DNA of 64,000 bases from Marinobacter lutaoensis (GTDB lineage Bacteria; Pseudomonadota; Gammaproteobacteria; Pseudomonadales; Oleiphilaceae). A program made the position numbers and the translations under genes. Every line of letters starts with the position of its first letter. Within the stretch, counting starts at the first letter, position 1. This document shows positions 30,943 to 43,395 of this stretch, piece by piece. The notes under the pieces were generated by a model. That model was not told where the DNA came from. It worked only from the letters and a program-made list of their open reading frames with translations, and did not search any database. Where the stretch lies: the NCBI RefSeq assembly GCF_001981305.1, contig NZ_MSCW01000008.1, positions 1 through 64,000 of the forward strand, given 5' to 3'.

Positions 30943-32100
30943 ATGTTTGAACTCGTCGATAATGTCCAGCAGAACGCGGTCATTAAGGTCGTCGGTGTCG
31001 GTGGCGGTGGCGGTAACGCGGTACGTCACATGCTCAACAGCGACATCGAAGGCGTGGAATTCATCTGTGCCAACACCGATGCCCAGGCCCTGACCGATCT
31101 GGATCCGCGCCAGGTCATTCAGCTTGGCGGCAACATCACCAAGGGGCTTGGCGCCGGCGCCAATCCGGAAGTGGGCCGCCAGTCCGCGCTGGAAGACCGG
31201 GACCGGATCTCCGAAGCTCTGCAGGGTGCGGATATGGTGTTCATCACGGCCGGCATGGGGGGCGGCACGGGAACCGGCGCGGCGCCGGTGGTAGCCGAGG
31301 TGGCCCGGGAGCTGGGCATCCTGACCGTGGCGGTGGTCACCAAGCCGTTCATGTTCGAAGGCGGCAAGCGCATGAGCATCGCCGAGGCCGGCCTGAAGGA
31401 GCTGGAAGAAAACGTGGACTCGCTGATCACCATCCCGAACGAAAAGCTGCTGGCGGTGATGGGCAAGAAAACCAGTCTGCTGGATGCGTTCGCCGCAGCC
31501 AACGACGTGCTGCTGGGGGCGGTCCAGGGCATTGCTGACCTGATTACCCGCAACGGCATGATCAACGTCGACTTCGCCGACGTGAAGACGGTGATGTCCG
31601 AGATGGGCATGGCGATGATGGGCACCGGCCGGGCCACCGGCGAAAACCGTGCCCGCGAGGCCGCCGAGGCCGCGGTCCGCAGCCCGCTGCTGGAAGACAT
31701 CAACCTGCAGGGCGCCAAGGGCATCCTGGTCAATATCACGGCTGGCATGGATCTCAACCTGGGCGAGTTCTCTGAGGTGGGTGACATCGTTCGTGAGTTC
31801 GCCTCCGACTCCGCGACCGTGGTTGTCGGTACCGTGATCGACCCGGAAATGACCGACGAACTGAAGGTGACCGTGGTGGCGACCGGCTTGGGTGGCGATC
31901 GGGAGAAACCGGCGAAGGTGGTCGACAACACCCGTACGCTGGATGGCAAGACCGACTACCGGCAACTGGATCGTCCGGCGGTGCTGCGTCGTCGTGCGGT
32001 GTCTTCCGGCAACGTGGCGATCGATCAGAGCAAGGAGAGCGAGGAGCAGGGCGTCGACTATCTCGATATTCCCGCATTCCTCCGTCGGCAGGCGGATTGA
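30943..32100 (+). CDS. ftsZ: Cell division protein FtsZ (tubulin-like GTPase)
   Basis: FtsZ polymerises into the Z ring that places the divisome. The 385 residues have the tubulin signature GGGTGTG (106-112) and the T7-loop segment [16 protein letters not shown] variable linker leads to the conserved C-terminal peptide [12 protein letters not shown] (372-383), which binds FtsA and ZipA. A GGAG Shine-Dalgarno is nine bases upstream. It ends the dcw cluster; a GC-rich imperfect hairpin at about 32133-32166 follows without a T run and may be a weak terminator. Confidence 0.98.
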   Translation: MFELVDNVQQNAVIKVVGVGGGGGNAVRHMLNSDIEGVEFICANTDAQALTDLDPRQVIQLGGNITKGLGAGANPEVGRQSALEDRDRISEALQGADMVFITAGMGGGTGTGAAPVVAEVARELGILTVAVVTKPFMFEGGKRMSIAEAGLKELEENVDSLITIPNEKLLAVMGKKTSLLDAFAAANDVLLGAVQGIADLITRNGMINVDFADVKTVMSEMGMAMMGTGRATGENRAREAAEAAVRSPLLEDINLQGAKGILVNITAGMDLNLGEFSEVGDIVREFASDSATVVVGTVIDPEMTDELKVTVVATGLGGDREKPAKVVDNTRTLDGKTDYRQLDRPAVLRRRAVSSGNVAIDQSKESEEQGVDYLDIPAFLRRQAD

Positions 32101-32257
32101 TAATCTGTCTCAACTTTGAGCCAGACTCGTGCCGGCCCGTCGCTTCGCGCGATGGCGGGCGGGCCTGGTGGACGTGAGCCGAGAACCGGCCGGGCCCGGG
32201 CGATTGCAAAAGTTTCGCAAAGGCCGACCTGGTCAAATGGTACTCAGCTCCGAATTC

Positions 32258-32266
32258 TGATATTCT
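32258..32266 (+). promoter_or_regulatory. Candidate extended -10 promoter of lpxC
   Basis: TGATATTCT reads as an extended -10 (TG-A-TATTCT). The sequence 17 bases upstream (TGGTAC) is a poor -35. Transcription would begin near 32273, about 47 bases ahead of lpxC. Confidence 0.4.
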
Positions 32267-32319
32267 CCAGGCAGATTTTTGCCCAGAATATCGCTATTTT
32301 GTGACGGAATGATGAACCG

Positions 32320-33237
32320 ATGATCAGACAACGGACACTCAAGAACACCATCCGCGCGACCGGTGTCGGCCTGCACTCGGGGGAAAAGGTCTACCTGACC
32401 CTCAAGCCCGCGCCGGCGGACACGGGCATCATTTTCCGCCGCACGGACCTGGACCCGATGGTCGAGATCCGCGCCTGTGCGGAAAACGTGGGCGAGACCA
32501 TGTTGTCCACGACGCTGGTCAAGGACGGTGTCCGGGTGGCAACCGTTGAGCACCTGCTGTCCGCCATGGCGGGTCTCGGTATCGACAACTGCTACGTGGA
32601 ACTGAGCGCGGCGGAAGTGCCGATCATGGACGGCTCCGCCGGTCCCTTCGTCTTCCTGCTGCAGTCGGCCGGCATCGCCGAGCAGGATGCGCCCAAGCGG
32701 TTCATCCGGATCAAGCGCGAAGTCAGTGTTCAGGAAGGCGACAAAAGTGCCACCTTCCTGCCGTTCGATGGCTTCAAGGTCAGCTTCGGCATCGACTTTG
32801 ATCACCCGGTCTTCAAGGGCCGGGCCCAGACCGCAACCGTGGACTTTTCCAGCACCTCTTTCGTGAAGGAAGTGTCCCGGGCCCGGACCTTCGGTTTCAT
32901 GCGCGACATCGAGAAGCTGCGCGCTATGAACCTGGCCCTGGGCGGCAGTGTCGACAATGCGATCGTGGTGGACGACTACAAGATCCTCAACGAGGACGGG
33001 CTGCGCTACGATGACGAATTCGTCAAGCACAAGGTGCTGGATGCCATCGGCGACCTGTATCTGCTGGGCAACAGCCTGATCGGCGAGTTCCGCGGCGTCA
33101 AATCCGGTCACGACCTGAACAACAAGCTGCTGCGCAAGCTCCGGGCGGAAGAGGATGCCTGGGAAGTGGTCACCTTCGATGATGAGGAAGCCGCTCCCAT
33201 CTCCTACATGAAACCGGTGCTGGCGGCCCAGGGCTGA
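32320..33237 (+). CDS. lpxC: UDP-3-O-acyl-N-acetylglucosamine deacetylase
   Basis: LpxC is the zinc enzyme that commits precursors to lipid A synthesis. The 305 residues equal the family length. Zinc ligands are H78 (in VEHLL), H237 and D241 (in [11 protein letters not shown]), and the catalytic histidine is H264 (in KSGHDLNN), each one number below E. coli. It follows ftsZ by 219 bases, as in E. coli and Pseudomonas, so lipid A and septum genes stay adjacent. Confidence 0.98.
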   Translation: MIRQRTLKNTIRATGVGLHSGEKVYLTLKPAPADTGIIFRRTDLDPMVEIRACAENVGETMLSTTLVKDGVRVATVEHLLSAMAGLGIDNCYVELSAAEVPIMDGSAGPFVFLLQSAGIAEQDAPKRFIRIKREVSVQEGDKSATFLPFDGFKVSFGIDFDHPVFKGRAQTATVDFSSTSFVKEVSRARTFGFMRDIEKLRAMNLALGGSVDNAIVVDDYKILNEDGLRYDDEFVKHKVLDAIGDLYLLGNSLIGEFRGVKSGHDLNNKLLRKLRAEEDAWEVVTFDDEEAAPISYMKPVLAAQG

Positions 33238-33252
33238 GGCAGGACGCCTCAG
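33234..33252. terminator. Hairpin across the convergent lpxC/dciA stops
   Basis: CTGAGGC and GCCTCAG form a perfect 7-bp stem around AGGAC. The stop codons of both converging genes lie inside the arms. There is no T run in either direction, so terminator activity is only a possibility. Confidence 0.35.
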
Positions 33253-33695
33253 TCCCGGACGTGGCTTGCGAGTTTTTCGAGAACCTCCCGTAACGCTTTA
33301 TCCTTCGTGTGCCCGGCTTCTTCCGCAAGAAGCCGGGCATTTTCCTTGCTCAGCCGGGGTTTGATCCGGCGGCGTTTTTCCCGGGCCTTCGGCGGCACGA
33401 CTTTTACCTTCAGTTTCCAGACGTACTGGAAGGCTTCGTCCTGGCGCACACTGGCCATGATCTCGTGCTGACGGAAACGGATCTGACTGGCCTGGGTGGC
33501 GTTTTCCGCCGACAGGGTCAGTTCGCCGTCCTGGCAGGCCAGAAAGCGAACGCCCTGAGCCAAGTCCCGGGGCAATGCCCTCAGGACCGTCTGTTCGGCT
33601 TCCCGATGCTGTTCCGCCTTGGCGATCAGCTGGCGCAGCGTGGGTGGTCCCCGAAATTTGTCGAAGCTCAGTTTTTGATCGTTTTTTGACGCCAT
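33249..33695 (-). CDS. dciA: DUF721 protein, DciA-like replicative helicase loader
   Basis: DUF721 proteins (DciA) interact with DnaB and load it at the origin in bacteria that lack DnaC. The 148-residue product begins with the DUF721 core (PPTLRQLIAKAEQHREAEQTVLRALP) and has the beta-rich middle GELTLSAENATQASQIRFRQHEIMASV. A Lys/Arg-rich tail (PPKAREKRRRIKPRLSKENA) looks DNA-binding. Start ATG 33695 is preferred over an in-frame TTG at 33722, which has no Shine-Dalgarno. It lies antiparallel between lpxC and the M23 peptidase gene, its position in Pseudomonas. Confidence 0.75.
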   Translation of the reverse strand: MASKNDQKLSFDKFRGPPTLRQLIAKAEQHREAEQTVLRALPRDLAQGVRFLACQDGELTLSAENATQASQIRFRQHEIMASVRQDEAFQYVWKLKVKVVPPKAREKRRRIKPRLSKENARLLAEEAGHTKDKALREVLEKLASHVRD

Positions 33696-33926
33696 GGGTG
33701 CGGTTTTGCTCGACGGGTCCAATTACGATTGGTTACACTTCGGCACGGTTTGTGCGTAGTGCCTGCCTGACACTCGTTTTACATTGTCCGAAATGGGTGT
33801 GTCTACCGGGCGCTGCGATTTTTCAGCACGCAGTTGTTGCCAAGGATCGGCAGACCCGCGCGAAGACTCCGGGGCGCAACTCGACAGGATCAGGTTGGCG
33901 GCTCCCCGATGAAACCAGAAGACGAT

Positions 33927-34862
33927 ATGAACATTATTCTCGTTGGCAAGCGCCACGGCAAAGCCCGGGTGGTCTCCCTCGGTGGCGGACTCGTCGCCGG
34001 CATGACCCTGATGGTCCTGGGGCTGCTGGCTGCCGCTGCGTGGGCAGGCTATTACGCGGCCACGCTGGCGGCCAGTGCCGAGCAGCCGGAGCCGTCCGAG
34101 CTGGTGGCGCGGTGGCAGGCGAAGCTGGCGGAGCAGCAGCAGGCGCTGGCGGAGGTCAAGGAAGGGGCCCAGCAGCAGATTGATGCACTGACCCTGCGGC
34201 TGGGTGAACTGCAGGGGCGGATGCTGCGCCTGGATGCCCTGGGACAGCGCTTCGTCGAATCCGGACTGGTGGCGGCGGAGGAGTTCAACTTTGAGGAGCC
34301 GGCGGCCGTCGGTGGCCCGGAAGGTGCGTCGTCCAAGGAGCCGTTCACGGTGCCGGCTCTGACCGATATGATCGAGCGCCTGGAGGCTCAGCTGGAGGAT
34401 CGGGAGCAGCAGCTGCGCCTGCTTGACACGCTGGCCTCCCGGCAGAAGCTCGAAGAGGAACGGTACGTGGCGGGACGCCCGATTACCTGGGGCTGGCTGT
34501 CCTCCAAGTACGGTTACCGTTCCGACCCCTTCACCGGCAAGCGCACCTGGCATGACGGCGTCGATCTGGCCGGTAAGGAAGGCAGTGACATCATTTCCGT
34601 GGCCGGCGGCGTCGTGACCTGGGCCGGGGAACGGTATGGTTACGGCAACCTGGTGGAAATCGACCATGGCGACGGCCTGGTGACGCGCTACGGTCACTGC
34701 AAGACGGTCAAGGTGAAGGTCGGAGATGTGGTGCAAAAGGGGCAGGTGATCGCCCTGATGGGCAGCACCGGACGCTCCACCGGGCCACACGTGCATTTCG
34801 AGGTGCTTCAGAACGGCCATTCCCGGGACCCGCTGAAATACATCGCCCGGGCCGATCGTTGA
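33927..34862 (+). CDS. M23 family metallopeptidase (LytM domain), membrane-anchored
   Basis: The 311-residue protein has a short basic cytoplasmic N-terminus and a transmembrane segment at about 18-42. A Gln/Glu/Ala-rich coiled coil follows (about 50-100 and again near 150), then a C-terminal LytM peptidase domain. Zinc-site motifs HDGVD (H-x3-D) and HVHFE (H-x-H) are intact, so it should be an active peptidoglycan endopeptidase rather than an activator such as EnvC or NlpD. The starting ATG could also be 33909 (MKPEDDMNI); neither has a strong Shine-Dalgarno. It precedes secA, from which it is separated by a terminator. Confidence 0.88.
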   Translation: MNIILVGKRHGKARVVSLGGGLVAGMTLMVLGLLAAAAWAGYYAATLAASAEQPEPSELVARWQAKLAEQQQALAEVKEGAQQQIDALTLRLGELQGRMLRLDALGQRFVESGLVAAEEFNFEEPAAVGGPEGASSKEPFTVPALTDMIERLEAQLEDREQQLRLLDTLASRQKLEEERYVAGRPITWGWLSSKYGYRSDPFTGKRTWHDGVDLAGKEGSDIISVAGGVVTWAGERYGYGNLVEIDHGDGLVTRYGHCKTVKVKVGDVVQKGQVIALMGSTGRSTGPHVHFEVLQNGHSRDPLKYIARADR

Positions 34863-34937
34863 TCGTTGGTTTCTCACGGCCAGCCGCCGCTGCCGTCCTC
34901 CCCGCCTCGCCGGGCTTTTCGAATACCGCTCAACCCG

Positions 34938-34980
34938 CGCACCCCGGCCGTTCACAGGCCGGGGTGCGACTTTTGTCTTG
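34938..34980 (+). terminator. Rho-independent terminator after the M23 peptidase gene
   Basis: CGCACCCCGGCC and GGCCGGGGTGCG form a perfect 12-bp stem around a 7-base loop, followed by ACTTTTGTCTT. Confidence 0.8.
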
Positions 34981-35000
34981 CCGGAAAATAAGGTTAGAAT
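34973..35000 (+). promoter_or_regulatory. Promoter of secA
   Basis: TTGTCT (34973-34978) and TAGAAT (34995-35000) are spaced by 16 bases. The -35 is embedded in the T tract of the preceding terminator. Transcription would begin near 35007, leaving a ~30-base leader with no room for a SecM-like arrest peptide. Confidence 0.55.
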
Positions 35001-35037
35001 GCCGGCTCCCTTCGATTAATTAAAGAAGCAGTGGTCT

Positions 35038-37785
<2,748 letters not shown>

Positions 37786-37811
37786 CCGCCAGGCACTGGA
37801 GACCGCGCAAG

Positions 37812-37846
37812 ACCCGCATCCTGATGGCCTCAGGTTGCGGGTTTTT
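37812..37846 (+). terminator. Rho-independent terminator of secA
   Basis: ACCCGCA and TGCGGGT form the outer stem and CCTGA and TCAGG the inner one, around TGGCC. TTTTT follows. Confidence 0.8.
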
Positions 37847-37890
37847 GCGTTCAGACCATTCCACAGGTTTGTGAATAAAGGAGAGGTAGC

Positions 37891-39108
37891 ATGGCCGTTG
37901 GTCCAGGTGGTTTACCCGATTTTTACCCCATCGCCGGTGTCCGTATCGGCATCGCCAGCGCCGGCATCAAGAAACCCGGGCGCAAGGACGTGGTGGTGTT
38001 CGAGCTGGCGCCGGGTAGCCAGGTCGCGGGTATCTTCACCCGAAACCAGTTCTGTGCCGCCCCGGTGGTGCTCAGCCGACGCCACTTGGCACAGGCGGCG
38101 CCGCGTTACCTGCTGATCAACACCGGCAATGCCAACGCCGGTACCGGCGAGCAGGGGCTGCGCGATGCCCTGGCCTGCTGCCAAGCCCTGGCGGACAAGG
38201 CCGGGGTCACCGCTGAGGAAGTGCTGCCGTTTTCCACCGGGGTCATCGGTGAACCCCTGCCGGTCGCTAAAATCGTGGCGGCCCTGGACGATGCTCTGGC
38301 TGAAGTGAGTGAAAGCCGCTGGCCCGAAGCCGCCGAAGGCATCATGACCACCGATACCCGGCCCAAGGGCGCATCCCGTCAGGTGCGGCTGGGGGAGCAC
38401 ACGGTGTCGATTTCCGGCATCAGCAAAGGCGCGGGCATGATCCGACCGAACATGGCGACCATGCTCGGGTTCATCGCCACCGATGCCCGGATTGAACCGG
38501 GACTGCTGCAATCCCTGGCCTCGGAGCTGGGCGAGGCCTCGTTCAACCGGATCACCGTCGACGGGGATACCTCCACCAATGATGCCTGCATGCTGGTGGC
38601 CACTGGCCAGTATGGGGGGCCGGAAGTGGCCGCTGACAGCCCGGAGCTGCCGGTTCTGCGCGAGGCATTGAAGGCCGTCTACCTGGAGCTGGCCCACGCC
38701 ATCGTGCGCGACGGCGAAGGCGCCACCAAGTTCGTGACCATCGACGTGCGCAATGCGGCCAGCCAGGCCGAGGCTCTGGACGTGGCGTACGCCGTGGCCC
38801 ATTCGCCACTGGTCAAGACGGCGCTGTTCGCCTCGGATCCTAACTGGGGGCGCATCCTGGCGGCGGTGGGCCGGGCCGGCGTGTCCGACTTGGACTTGCA
38901 GGCCCTGGAGATTTACCTCGGAGACGTGTGTCTCGTCCGCAACGGCGGCCGCGCCGAGGACTATTCCGAAGCGCGGGGACAGGCGGTGATGAACCAGGAA
39001 GAGGTCACCATCACCATCGATCTGCGCCGAGGCGAGGTCCGGGAAACCGTCTGGACCTGTGACTTCTCCCACGACTACGTCACCATCAACGCAGAATACC
39101 GGACCTGA
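37891..39108 (+). CDS. argJ: Bifunctional glutamate N-acetyltransferase / amino-acid acetyltransferase
   Basis: ArgJ moves the acetyl group from N-acetylornithine to glutamate and, in bifunctional forms, also makes N-acetylglutamate from acetyl-CoA. The precursor (405 residues) cuts itself into alpha and beta chains. The cleavage site is MATMLGFIATDA with T190 as the new N-terminal nucleophile. Other hallmarks are NTGNANAGTGEQG, STGVIGEPLP and NPLVKTA-like SPLVKTALFASDPNWGR. An AGGAGAGG Shine-Dalgarno supports the start. It begins an operon with the Nudix gene one base after its stop. Confidence 0.97.
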   Translation: MAVGPGGLPDFYPIAGVRIGIASAGIKKPGRKDVVVFELAPGSQVAGIFTRNQFCAAPVVLSRRHLAQAAPRYLLINTGNANAGTGEQGLRDALACCQALADKAGVTAEEVLPFSTGVIGEPLPVAKIVAALDDALAEVSESRWPEAAEGIMTTDTRPKGASRQVRLGEHTVSISGISKGAGMIRPNMATMLGFIATDARIEPGLLQSLASELGEASFNRITVDGDTSTNDACMLVATGQYGGPEVAADSPELPVLREALKAVYLELAHAIVRDGEGATKFVTIDVRNAASQAEALDVAYAVAHSPLVKTALFASDPNWGRILAAVGRAGVSDLDLQALEIYLGDVCLVRNGGRAEDYSEARGQAVMNQEEVTITIDLRRGEVRETVWTCDFSHDYVTINAEYRT

Positions 39109-39109
39109 A

Positions 39110-40078
39110 ATGGCGGATCAGGCGCACCCCGTAAGGGAGGTCCATGTCGCGGTGGGCGTCGTGCAGCGGCGGGGCCGGGTGCTGATTGCCCGCCGGCCCG
39201 ATCATGCCCACCAGGGGGGACTGCTGGAATTTCCTGGCGGTAAAGTGGAGCCGGGGGAGACGGTGCAGCAGGCTCTGATCCGGGAGCTGGCCGAGGAAAC
39301 CGGGCTGCGGGTATCGCCCGATGCCCTGGAGCCGCTGATTGGCATCCGCCATGACTATGGTGATAAACGGGTATTCCTGGACGTCTGGCGCACCGGTCAG
39401 GCCGAGGGCGAGCCCGAGGGCCGGGAAGGCCAAGCGGTGGCTTGGCTGGCGCCCGAGGCGTTGCGGGACGAGGACTTCCCCGCCGCCAACCGGCCGATCA
39501 TCCGGGCGCTCCGCCTGCCGCAGACACTGGCGATCACCGGCCATGTTCGCAGCGTAGGGGATGGGCTGGCGGCGCTGACCGCGAGTCTGGATCGGACACC
39601 GGTGTCGGCGCTGGTGCTGAGGGCCCCGGCGCTGGACGACGAAGCCTACCGGCGGTTCGCCGACGCCGCGGTGGCGCTGTGCCGCGACCGGGGCGTCGCA
39701 CCCCTGCTCCACGGCGGGCCGGAGCGGTTGACCGCCGTGCCCGGGGCCGCCGGGTTGCACCTGCCCTGGCATGAAGCCCGGAGTCTGTCGTCTCGCCCTG
39801 TCCCGGCCTCGGTCTGGCTGGGGGTCTCTTGCCACGATGCCGGTCAGCTGGCCCGGGCGGCGGCGCTGGGGGCCGACTACGTGACGTTGGGTCCGGTTCG
39901 GCCTACGCCGACGCACCCGGCCCGGCCGGGCCGGGGCTGGCCCTGGTTCGCCGAGCGGGTCGCCGAGGCCGTGGTGCCGGTCTATGCCCTGGGGGGCGTC
40001 GGCCCCGACGATGTCACGACGGCCCGACAGGCCGGCGGGCAAGGCATTGCCGGCATCCGCTTCTGGTGGACGGCCTGA
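39110..40078 (+). CDS. Nudix hydrolase (MutT-like) fused to a ThiE/TenI-like domain
   Basis: This protein joins two domains in 322 residues. The N-terminal 130 are a MutT-type Nudix hydrolase, probably cleaning oxidised dGTP; the Nudix box spans 44-66 with every consensus residue (G44, E50, R58-E59-L60, E62-E63, G65). The C-terminal 180 resemble the TIM barrel of thiamine-phosphate synthase/TenI, recognisable in [16 protein letters not shown] and the phosphate-loop phrase [13 protein letters not shown]. The fusion is common in Pseudomonas-type genomes; the role of the second domain is not established. Start 39110 is one base past the argJ stop and matches MutT-type N-termini. Confidence 0.9.
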   Translation: MADQAHPVREVHVAVGVVQRRGRVLIARRPDHAHQGGLLEFPGGKVEPGETVQQALIRELAEETGLRVSPDALEPLIGIRHDYGDKRVFLDVWRTGQAEGEPEGREGQAVAWLAPEALRDEDFPAANRPIIRALRLPQTLAITGHVRSVGDGLAALTASLDRTPVSALVLRAPALDDEAYRRFADAAVALCRDRGVAPLLHGGPERLTAVPGAAGLHLPWHEARSLSSRPVPASVWLGVSCHDAGQLARAAALGADYVTLGPVRPTPTHPARPGRGWPWFAERVAEAVVPVYALGGVGPDDVTTARQAGGQGIAGIRFWWTA

Positions 40079-40143
40079 ACGGTCCCCGTTCGAACTCTGG
40101 TATTCTTGTAGTCGTGCCCAGCCACCTGCGCCTTGGAGAAACT

Positions 40144-40626
40144 GTGAACAAGCTGACCCACCTGGACGACAAGGGCGAAGCCCGTATGGTCGATGTCACC
40201 GACAAGGCCGTCACTGCCCGCGAGGCCCGTGCCGAAGCGATCCTGCGCATGGCACCTGAAACCCTGCGCATGATCCTCGACGGCGAGCATCCCAAAGGGG
40301 ATGTGCTGGCGGTAGCCCGGATCGCGGGGATCATGGCGGCCAAGAAAACCCACGAACTGATTCCCCTGTGCCACAGCCTGAACCTGACGTCGGTCAAGGT
40401 GGATCTGGAGGCCGGCGAGGATGGGACGTCGGTGGTGGTGCGGACCCGGTGCAAGTTGTCCGGTCAGACCGGGGTTGAAATGGAAGCGCTGACCGCCGCC
40501 AGCGTGGCGGCCCTGACACTCTACGACATGTGCAAGGCGGTGGATCGGGGCATGGTGATCGAGGCGGTCCGGCTGTTGGAGAAGACGGGAGGCCGCAGTG
40601 GCCACTGGCAGGCCGACCCGGCCTAG
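40144..40626 (+). CDS. moaC: Cyclic pyranopterin monophosphate synthase
   Basis: MoaC converts the MoaA product into cyclic pyranopterin monophosphate, the first molybdopterin intermediate. The 160 residues have the typical N-terminus ([23 protein letters not shown]), [38 protein letters not shown] and the C-terminal [10 protein letters not shown]. The GTG start at 40144 has a TTGGAG Shine-Dalgarno and gives exactly the family N-terminus. No other moa gene is near it in the window. Confidence 0.96.
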   Translation: MNKLTHLDDKGEARMVDVTDKAVTAREARAEAILRMAPETLRMILDGEHPKGDVLAVARIAGIMAAKKTHELIPLCHSLNLTSVKVDLEAGEDGTSVVVRTRCKLSGQTGVEMEALTAASVAALTLYDMCKAVDRGMVIEAVRLLEKTGGRSGHWQADPA

Positions 40627-40663
40627 CGCCGTGTGCCGGGACTACGCGGGGTGGCCGGCCACG

Positions 40664-40672
40664 TGGTAGAAT
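40664..40672 (+). promoter_or_regulatory. Candidate extended -10 promoter of ribA
   Basis: TGGTAGAAT is an extended -10 (TG-G-TAGAAT) in the gap between moaC and ribA. No clear -35 is present. Start of transcription would be near 40679. Confidence 0.4.
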
Positions 40673-40706
40673 GCGCGCCCGACTGACTGAACCACGAGGA
40701 AACGCT

Positions 40707-41318
40707 GTGGCTGTTCGTTACATCCAGACTTGCCGGTTGCCCACTCCGTTCGGGGTATTCGACATGCACGGTTTCGAGGAACCCGATACCGGCAAGGAGC
40801 ACATTGCCCTGACGCTCGGCAACCTGGATAGTGACGAGCCATTGCTGGCACGGACTCATTCCGAGTGCCTGACCGGCGATGCCCTGTACAGCATGCGCTG
40901 CGACTGTGGTTACCAGCTGGAGGAGGCCCTGCGCAGCATCGCCCGGGAAGGTCGGGGGATCCTGATGTATCTGCGCCAGGAAGGGCGGGGTATCGGTTTG
41001 CTGAACAAGATCCGCGCCTACCACCTGCAGGATCTGGGGGCGGATACGGTGGAAGCCAACGAGCAGCTGGGGTTTGCCGCGGATCTGCGGGACTACAGCA
41101 TGTGCAAGGACATGCTGGAGCACCTTGGCATCAAGCGCATCCGGCTGATGACCAATAACCCCCGCAAGGTGCAGGCGCTGACCTCCTACGGTATTGAAGT
41201 GGTCGAGCGGGTGCCCCTGCATGTGGGGCGCAATCCGCACAACGAGAACTACCTCAAGACCAAACAGAGCAAGCTGGGGCACTGGCTGGAAACGCACCAG
41301 GACGACGACCCGGCATAA
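40707..41318 (+). CDS. ribA: GTP cyclohydrolase II
   Basis: RibA opens GTP to begin riboflavin synthesis. The 203 residues match E. coli RibA; the zinc cysteines C54, C65 and C67 (in [18 protein letters not shown]) fall at the same positions as there. [20 protein letters not shown] and [12 protein letters not shown] follow. The GTG start at 40707 has a GAGGAAA Shine-Dalgarno; the upstream reading frame without a start signal overlaps moaC. It is followed by a bidirectional terminator. Confidence 0.96.
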   Translation: MAVRYIQTCRLPTPFGVFDMHGFEEPDTGKEHIALTLGNLDSDEPLLARTHSECLTGDALYSMRCDCGYQLEEALRSIAREGRGILMYLRQEGRGIGLLNKIRAYHLQDLGADTVEANEQLGFAADLRDYSMCKDMLEHLGIKRIRLMTNNPRKVQALTSYGIEVVERVPLHVGRNPHNENYLKTKQSKLGHWLETHQDDDPA

Positions 41319-41340
41319 CGCCCGGCCAGGCCACGCCAAA

Positions 41341-41376
41341 ACCAAAAGCCCGCATCCAAGGATGCGGGCTTTTGGT
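41341..41376. terminator. Bidirectional terminator between ribA and dxs
   Basis: A perfect 17-bp stem (ACCAAAAGCCCGCATCC and its complement) closes an AA loop. TTTT runs sit in both arms, so it serves ribA on the plus strand and dxs on the minus strand. Confidence 0.85.
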
Positions 41377-41390
41377 TTGTTGCGAGGCGA

Positions 41391-43322
41391 CTACTTGGCC
41401 ACCTTCAGCCCGGCCTGCGCCATCTGCTTCAGGCGTTTCGCGATGGCCTGGCGGATACCCTGGGCATCCAGGCCGCACTCCGCCAGCAGCTCCTCCCGCT
41501 TGCCATGGTCGACAAAACGGTCCGGCAGTCCCAGCTGGAGCACTGGCTGAGTGACCTGACGCTGGTTCAGGCATTCGGTAACCGCACTGCCGGCGCCGCC
41601 GGCGACCACGTTCTCCTCGAGGGTGACCAGCAACTCATGCTGTTCGGCCAGCGCCAGCACCAGATCCTCGTCCAGTGGCTTGACGAAGCGCATGTCGGCG
41701 ACGGTGGCGTCAAGGGCTTCGGCGGCCTGAAGGGCCGGCTCCAGCAGGGTTCCGAAGTTGAGAATGGCGACGGTCGAGCCTTCGCGTACACGCCGGCCCC
41801 GCCCCAGCGGCAGCGGCTGAAGGCCCGGCTCGATCCGGGCGCCGGGGCCGGTGCCCCGGGGGTAGCGGACTGCCGCGGGGCCATTGTACAGCAGGCCGGT
41901 CTGCAGCATCCGGCGGGTTTCGTTCTCGTCGGACGGCGTCATCACCACCAGGTTGGGGATGCAGCGCAGAAAGCTGATGTCGAAGGCGCCGGCGTGGGTC
42001 GGTCCGTCCTCGCCGACCAGGCCGGCCCGGTCGATGGCAAACAGTACGTCTAGGTTCTGAATGGCAACGTCGTGGATCAGCTGATCGTAGGCCCGTTGCA
42101 GGAAGGTGGAATAGATTGCCACCACCGGCTTGGCGCCGTCGCAGGCGAGCCCAGCGGCCAGAGTCACCGCGTGCTGTTCGGCGATCGCCACGTCGAAGTA
42201 GCGCTCCGGAAACCGCTGGGAGAAGGCGAGCAGATCAGAACCCTCGCACATCGCCGGGGTGATGCCGACCACCCGCTCGTCCTGTTCGGCGGCGTCACAC
42301 AGCCATTGGCCGAACACATTGGCGTACTTGGGGCGGGGCGTTGCCGGCGGGACCGGCTTGGGCTGGCTGGGCGGCAGCGGGTCGATCTTGTTGATGGCGT
42401 GATAGCCGATCGGGTCGGCTTCGGCCGGCGCGAACCCCTTGCCTTTGGTGGTGACCACGTGCAGGAACTGGGGGCCGTCCAGCTCCCGGATGTTTTCCAG
42501 GGTTTCCACCAGCAGCGGCAGGTTGTGGCCGTCGATCGGACCGATGTAGTTGAAGCCCAGTTCCTCGAACAGGGTGCTGGGCGCGATCAGGCCCTTGACG
42601 TGTTCCTCGGTCTTGCGGGCCAGCGCCATCAGGTGCGGGGCACCTTGCAGCACCTTCTTGCCGCTGTCCCGGACTTGGTTGTAGGTGCGGCTCGACAGCA
42701 GCTTGGCGAAATAATTGGACAGGCCGCCGACATTCCGGGAAATGGACATGTCGTTGTCGTTGAGCACCACCAGCATGTCCGAATTCAGGTGGCCGGCATG
42801 GTTCAGTGCCTCGAATGCCATGCCGGCGGTCATGGCACCGTCGCCGATCACGGCGATGCTCTTGCGGCGGATGCCCTGCATGCGGGCGGCGATCGCCATG
42901 CCCAGGGCGGCGCTGATGGAGGTGCTGGAGTGACCGACACCAAAGGTGTCGTACTCGCTCTCGCCCCGCTTGGGAAAGCCGGCCAGTCCGCCCTTACGCC
43001 GGATGGTGCCCATCTGCTCCCGGCGACCGGTGAGGATCTTGTGCGGATAGGCCTGGTGGCCGACATCCCACACCAGCCGGTCTTCCGGGGTGTTGAAGAC
43101 ATAGTGCAGGGCGATGGTCAGCTCCAGCACGCCCAGGCCGGCGCCGAAATGCCCCCCGGTCTGGCCCACGGACCACAGCAGGAATGACCGCAGCTCCCGG
43201 GCGAGCTGGTGCAGCTGGTCGATGGGCAGCTCGCGAAGCTGGGCCGGGGCGTCAATCCGGTCCAGCAGCGGAGTGTTGGGCCGCCGTGACGGGATTTCCT
43301 TGAATGTGTATGTGTCCTGCAT
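41391..43322 (-). CDS. dxs: 1-deoxy-D-xylulose-5-phosphate synthase
   Basis: Dxs makes the first intermediate of the non-mevalonate isoprenoid pathway from pyruvate and glyceraldehyde 3-phosphate, using thiamine diphosphate. The 643 residues show [48 protein letters not shown], the ThDP motif [18 protein letters not shown], and [15 protein letters not shown]. The start at 43322 ([14 protein letters not shown]) is the N-terminus expected for the family; the longer frame runs into the end of ispA. It is the last gene of the xseB-ispA-dxs operon. Confidence 0.97.
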   Translation of the reverse strand: MQDTYTFKEIPSRRPNTPLLDRIDAPAQLRELPIDQLHQLARELRSFLLWSVGQTGGHFGAGLGVLELTIALHYVFNTPEDRLVWDVGHQAYPHKILTGRREQMGTIRRKGGLAGFPKRGESEYDTFGVGHSSTSISAALGMAIAARMQGIRRKSIAVIGDGAMTAGMAFEALNHAGHLNSDMLVVLNDNDMSISRNVGGLSNYFAKLLSSRTYNQVRDSGKKVLQGAPHLMALARKTEEHVKGLIAPSTLFEELGFNYIGPIDGHNLPLLVETLENIRELDGPQFLHVVTTKGKGFAPAEADPIGYHAINKIDPLPPSQPKPVPPATPRPKYANVFGQWLCDAAEQDERVVGITPAMCEGSDLLAFSQRFPERYFDVAIAEQHAVTLAAGLACDGAKPVVAIYSTFLQRAYDQLIHDVAIQNLDVLFAIDRAGLVGEDGPTHAGAFDISFLRCIPNLVVMTPSDENETRRMLQTGLLYNGPAAVRYPRGTGPGARIEPGLQPLPLGRGRRVREGSTVAILNFGTLLEPALQAAEALDATVADMRFVKPLDEDLVLALAEQHELLVTLEENVVAGGAGSAVTECLNQRQVTQPVLQLGLPDRFVDHGKREELLAECGLDAQGIRQAIAKRLKQMAQAGLKVAK

Positions 43323-43395
43323 CTGCTCGGGTCTTCTGGGATTGTTTCGATTCTGTTTCCGGTACAACAAGTGTGCGCTTTTGGCGCAACCGGGT

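Noticed and set aside
32116..32304. A 62-codon plus-strand frame between ftsZ and lpxC
   Set aside because: It covers the post-ftsZ hairpin and the lpxC promoter, with no Shine-Dalgarno and no recognisable sequence.
34863..35037. A SecM-type arrest peptide upstream of secA
   Set aside because: The gap holds a terminator, a promoter and only about 30 bases of leader; no open frame with an arrest motif fits.
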